Shown: positions 32,299 through 34,512 of the stretch, in pieces
Numbering within the stretch: the first letter of the stretch is position 1
How the letters are laid out: every line of letters starts with the position of its first letter
Source of the DNA: Alistipes sp.
GTDB lineage: Bacteria > Bacteroidota > Bacteroidia > Bacteroidales > Rikenellaceae
Assembly: GCA_017424405.1 (NCBI GenBank)
Contig: JAFPAD010000038.1
Span: 1 to 34,512 of the forward strand
Direction of reading: 5' to 3'
Length of the DNA stretch: 34,512 nt
Translations under genes and position numbers: made by a program
The notes under the pieces: model-generated
The model's input: only the letters and a program-made list of their open reading frames with translations
Told to the model about the DNA's origin: nothing
The model's database searches: none

Positions 32299-33882
32299 TT
32301 AAAACTCCGAAGTGAAGTGGAAGCGAATGTCCTTGAAGTTTTCCTGTGCCAACGCTAAGGCGTAGCTTGTGTCGGCGAGGAATACGTCGCGACCATGCTT
32401 GTCAACCGCCATGTTCGAATGTTTGCGTCGCTTGAAGTCGGCAAGCTGCTCGGCGTTGTCACTCTCAATCCAGCAAGCCTTATGAATTGAGATAGGCTCC
32501 CAGCGGCACATTGCACCGTACTCATGCTCCAAACGGTATTGGATAACCTCGAACTGAAGCTGACCTACCGTACCGATAATCTTACGTCCATTGAGATTTG
32601 AGGTAAAGAGCTGAGCTACACCCTCGTCCATAAGCTGGTCGATACCCTTTGCTAACTGCTTGAACTTCATAGGGTCGGCATTCTCGATGTAACGGAATAG
32701 CTCTGGTGAGAACGATGGGATACCTGTAAACTTGAGCTTCTCACCCTCGGTAAATGTGTCGCCAATCTTGAATGTTCCCGTGTCGTGCAGACCCACGATG
32801 TCGCCCGGATAAGCGAAATCGATGACCGACTTCTTCTCCGCCATGAAGGCTGTAGGAGAGGAGAACTTGAGTTGCTTGCCGCTGCGTACGTGCAGGTAGT
32901 TTTTGTTACGCTCAAATGTGCCAGAGCATATCTTCATGAAGGCGATACGGTCGCGGTGGTTAGGGTCCATGTTGGCGTGAATCTTAAACACGAAACCGGT
33001 CATTTTTGCCTCTGAAGGCTCTACCAAACGATTCTCGGTAGTGGACTTGCGTGGCGATGGAGCGATGCGAATGAAGCACTCCAAGAGCTCTCTCACACCG
33101 AAGTTGTTTACTGCCGAGCCGAAGAATACGGGTGCTAACTTACCCTCGAGGTAAGCTTCGCGGTCGAATTCATCATAAACAGCCTCCACCAAATCGAGGT
33201 TCTCGCGTAGCTGGTCGGCATACTGCTTTGAGATGTAGGTGTCGAGTTCTGGTGACGAGATGTCGCTGAAATCTACTGTTGATGCATCGGCAGTTTGACG
33301 CTCATCGCTGGTGAAGAGCGATAGGTTTTTCTCGTAGATGTTATACACACCCTTGAATGTGTCACCACTCGAGATTGGGAATGCCAATGGACGCACACGA
33401 ATCTGAAGCTCACGCTCAACCTCGTCAAGCAAATCAAATGGGTCCTTGCAAGGACGGTCCAACTTGTTGATAAATACCATTACAGGGGTGTTGCGCATAC
33501 GACATACGTTCATCAATTTGCGAGTCTGCGCCTCCACACCCTTGGCGCCGTCAATAACGATGATTACCGAATCCACAGCCGTGAGTGTGCGATAGGTATC
33601 CTCGGCAAAGTCCTCGTGACCGGGGGTGTCAAGGATATTAATCTTCACGTCCTTGTAGTTGAAACCCATAACAGATGTAGCAACCGAGATACCTCGCTGA
33701 CGCTCAATCTCCATGAAGTCGGACGTTGCACCCTTCTTAATCTTATTGCTCTTTACAGCACCTGCAACGTGAATCGCACCACCAAAGAGGAGCAACTTCT
33801 CGGTCAAAGTAGTCTTACCCGCATCAGGGTGAGCAATAACGGCAAATGTTCTGCGCCTTGTAATTTCGTCAATTAACGCCAT
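32299..33882 (-). CDS. prfC: Peptide chain release factor 3
   Basis: RF3 is the translational GTPase that removes RF1/RF2 from the ribosome after termination. The 527-residue protein has the complete EF-G-like G domain: the P loop AHPDAGKTT (17-25), a switch region with [18 protein letters not shown], and NKLD in [10 protein letters not shown]3-typical domains II and III follow, with family blocks such as [13 protein letters not shown] and VGQLQFEV. Length matches E. coli RF3 (529). It is transcribed leftward from the promoter at 33909-33939, is separated from pckA by a terminator, and is therefore a single-gene unit. The identification is secure. Confidence 0.96.
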   Translation of the reverse strand: MALIDEITRRRTFAVIAHPDAGKTTLTEKLLLFGGAIHVAGAVKSNKIKKGATSDFMEIERQRGISVATSVMGFNYKDVKINILDTPGHEDFAEDTYRTLTAVDSVIIVIDGAKGVEAQTRKLMNVCRMRNTPVMVFINKLDRPCKDPFDLLDEVERELQIRVRPLAFPISSGDTFKGVYNIYEKNLSLFTSDERQTADASTVDFSDISSPELDTYISKQYADQLRENLDLVEAVYDEFDREAYLEGKLAPVFFGSAVNNFGVRELLECFIRIAPSPRKSTTENRLVEPSEAKMTGFVFKIHANMDPNHRDRIAFMKICSGTFERNKNYLHVRSGKQLKFSSPTAFMAEKKSVIDFAYPGDIVGLHDTGTFKIGDTFTEGEKLKFTGIPSFSPELFRYIENADPMKFKQLAKGIDQLMDEGVAQLFTSNLNGRKIIGTVGQLQFEVIQYRLEHEYGAMCRWEPISIHKACWIESDNAEQLADFKRRKHSNMAVDKHGRDVFLADTSYALALAQENFKDIRFHFTSEF

Positions 33883-33908
33883 AATGATATTTCTTGTTTA
33901 ATTGGGTG

Positions 33909-33939
33909 CAAAGATACATTATATAAATTCAAAATTCAA
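33909..33939 (-). promoter_or_regulatory. Bacteroidota-type promoter for prfC
   Basis: On the minus strand TTG (33937-33939), 20 bases, TATCTTTG (33909-33916); the start near 33902 gives a leader of about 20 bases. The -33 box lies inside the AATTCAAAA repeat array. Confidence 0.7.
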
Positions 33940-33957
33940 AATTATGAATTCAAAATT
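33925..33957. repeat. AATTCAAAA micro-repeat array
   Basis: AATTCAAA occurs three times (33926, 33933 and 33947), the last two separated by an ATTATG spacer, in an AT-only stretch with partial palindromic character. It is short and non-coding and overlaps the prfC -33 box. Confidence 0.6.
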
Positions 33958-34025
33958 GCTTGAATGAGTGGCGTAAGCAAAACATATTCTGAGTTAGCGT
34001 AAGGTAGATTCACATACGACAAAAA

Positions 34026-34053
34026 AAATAGCCACCCGTGAAGGTGGCTATTT
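34026..34053 (-). terminator. Terminator of pckA
   Basis: A perfect 11-base stem (34026-34036 with 34043-34053) around a 6-base loop. On the minus strand it is followed by a run of T from the A8 tract at 34021-34028. It lies 22 bases past the pckA stop. Confidence 0.9.
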
Positions 34054-34074
34054 CGATATATTGCAATTCTGAGA

Positions 34075-34512
34075 TTACAACTGTGGACCAGCAGCAACCA
34101 AAGACTTACCCTCCTCGTTACCAGTGAACTTAGCGAAGTTCTTGATAAAGCGAGCAGCCAAATCCTCAGCCTTAACCTGCCACTGAGCAGCGTCAGCGTA
34201 AGTGTCGCGTGGATCCAAGATAGCTGGATCTACACCTGGAAGAGCTGTTGGAACCTTGAAGTCGAAGATTGGAATCTGCTTTGTCTCTGCCTTGTCGATT
34301 GAACCGTCCAAGATAGCGTCAATGATACCACGTGTATCCTTGATAGAGATACGCTTGCCAGTACCGTTCCAACCTGTGTTTACGAGGTATGCAGTTGCAC
34401 CTGATGCCTCCATCTTCTTAACGAGCTCCTCACCATACTTTGTGGGGTGCAAGCTAAGGAACGCAGCACCGAAACATGCTGAGAAAGTAGGAGTAGGCTC
34501 GGTGATACCGCG
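34075..34512 (-). CDS. pckA: Phosphoenolpyruvate carboxykinase (ATP), 3' part
   Basis: Only the last 145 residues lie in the window; the frame stays open to the right edge and the 5' part is missing. ATP-dependent PEPCK interconverts oxaloacetate and phosphoenolpyruvate; in gut Bacteroidales it often runs toward oxaloacetate for succinate formation. The visible part begins [18 protein letters not shown], near position 395 of the usual 540, and includes [18 protein letters not shown] and [19 protein letters not shown], which line the nucleotide site. A TTG at 34450-34452 is an internal Leu codon, not a start. Codon use is strongly biased, suggesting high expression. The gene ends at the terminator at 34026-34053 and is independent of prfC. 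Confidence 0.95.
   Translation of the reverse strand, partial: RGITEPTPTFSACFGAAFLSLHPTKYGEELVKKMEASGATAYLVNTGWNGTGKRISIKDTRGIIDAILDGSIDKAETKQIPIFDFKVPTALPGVDPAILDPRDTYADAAQWQVKAEDLAARFIKNFAKFTGNEEGKSLVAAGPQL

Overview
The window looks like a chromosomal stretch from a gut-type member of the Bacteroidales; Rikenellaceae/Alistipes is plausible but not proven. The reasons are the repeated Bacteroidota promoter signature (TTG, 20-21 bases, then TAnnTTTG), loose Bacteroidota lipoproteins, a BspA-type leucine-rich-repeat surface lipoprotein with an acidic stretch after its cysteine, GH125 and GH2 glycosidases, a DUF3078-like outer-membrane protein, and an IspG with an extra middle domain. There are 30 protein genes, the last running off the right edge. 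I saw no tRNA, rRNA, CRISPR array, insertion sequence or prophage.

Layout from left to right: a lipoprotein of the Gfo/Idh/MocA type (+); a leftward run ispG-recO-unknown gene-mechanosensitive channel; a GH125 alpha-mannosidase lipoprotein (+); xerD (-) divergent from prmA-wbqC (+); a GH2-type protein (-) whose 3' end overlaps wbqC; a tight rightward operon cvpA-rsgA-trmH-class III aminotransferase, followed by the collagen-like/BspA lipoprotein; nfo (-); a rightward set DUF3078-like protein, S41 protease, small membrane protein, metallophosphatase; a leftward set rpsO-pnp-OmpA/TPR lipoprotein and then deoC; a rightward operon apbE-lipid kinase-AraC regulator-queA; and finally prfC and the 3' part of pckA (both -). 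Most blocks end in clear inverted-repeat terminators, several shared by converging genes.

Most of the content is housekeeping: DNA repair and chromosome resolution (recO, nfo, xerD), ribosome assembly, tRNA modification and translation (rsgA, trmH, queA, prmA, rpsO, prfC), RNA decay (pnp), isoprenoid and carbon metabolism (ispG, deoC, pckA) and envelope maintenance. The accessory flavour comes from the glycosidases, the surface lipoprotein and the phosphatase.

I did not find a convincing new multi-gene system. The observations most worth a second look are a GH2-family protein that keeps the fold motifs but has lost both catalytic glutamates, the chimeric collagen-like/LRR lipoprotein with near-identical DNA repeats, structured leaders ahead of rpsO and the GH2 gene, a hairpin between rpsO and pnp, and a small acidic membrane protein coupled to the S41 protease.
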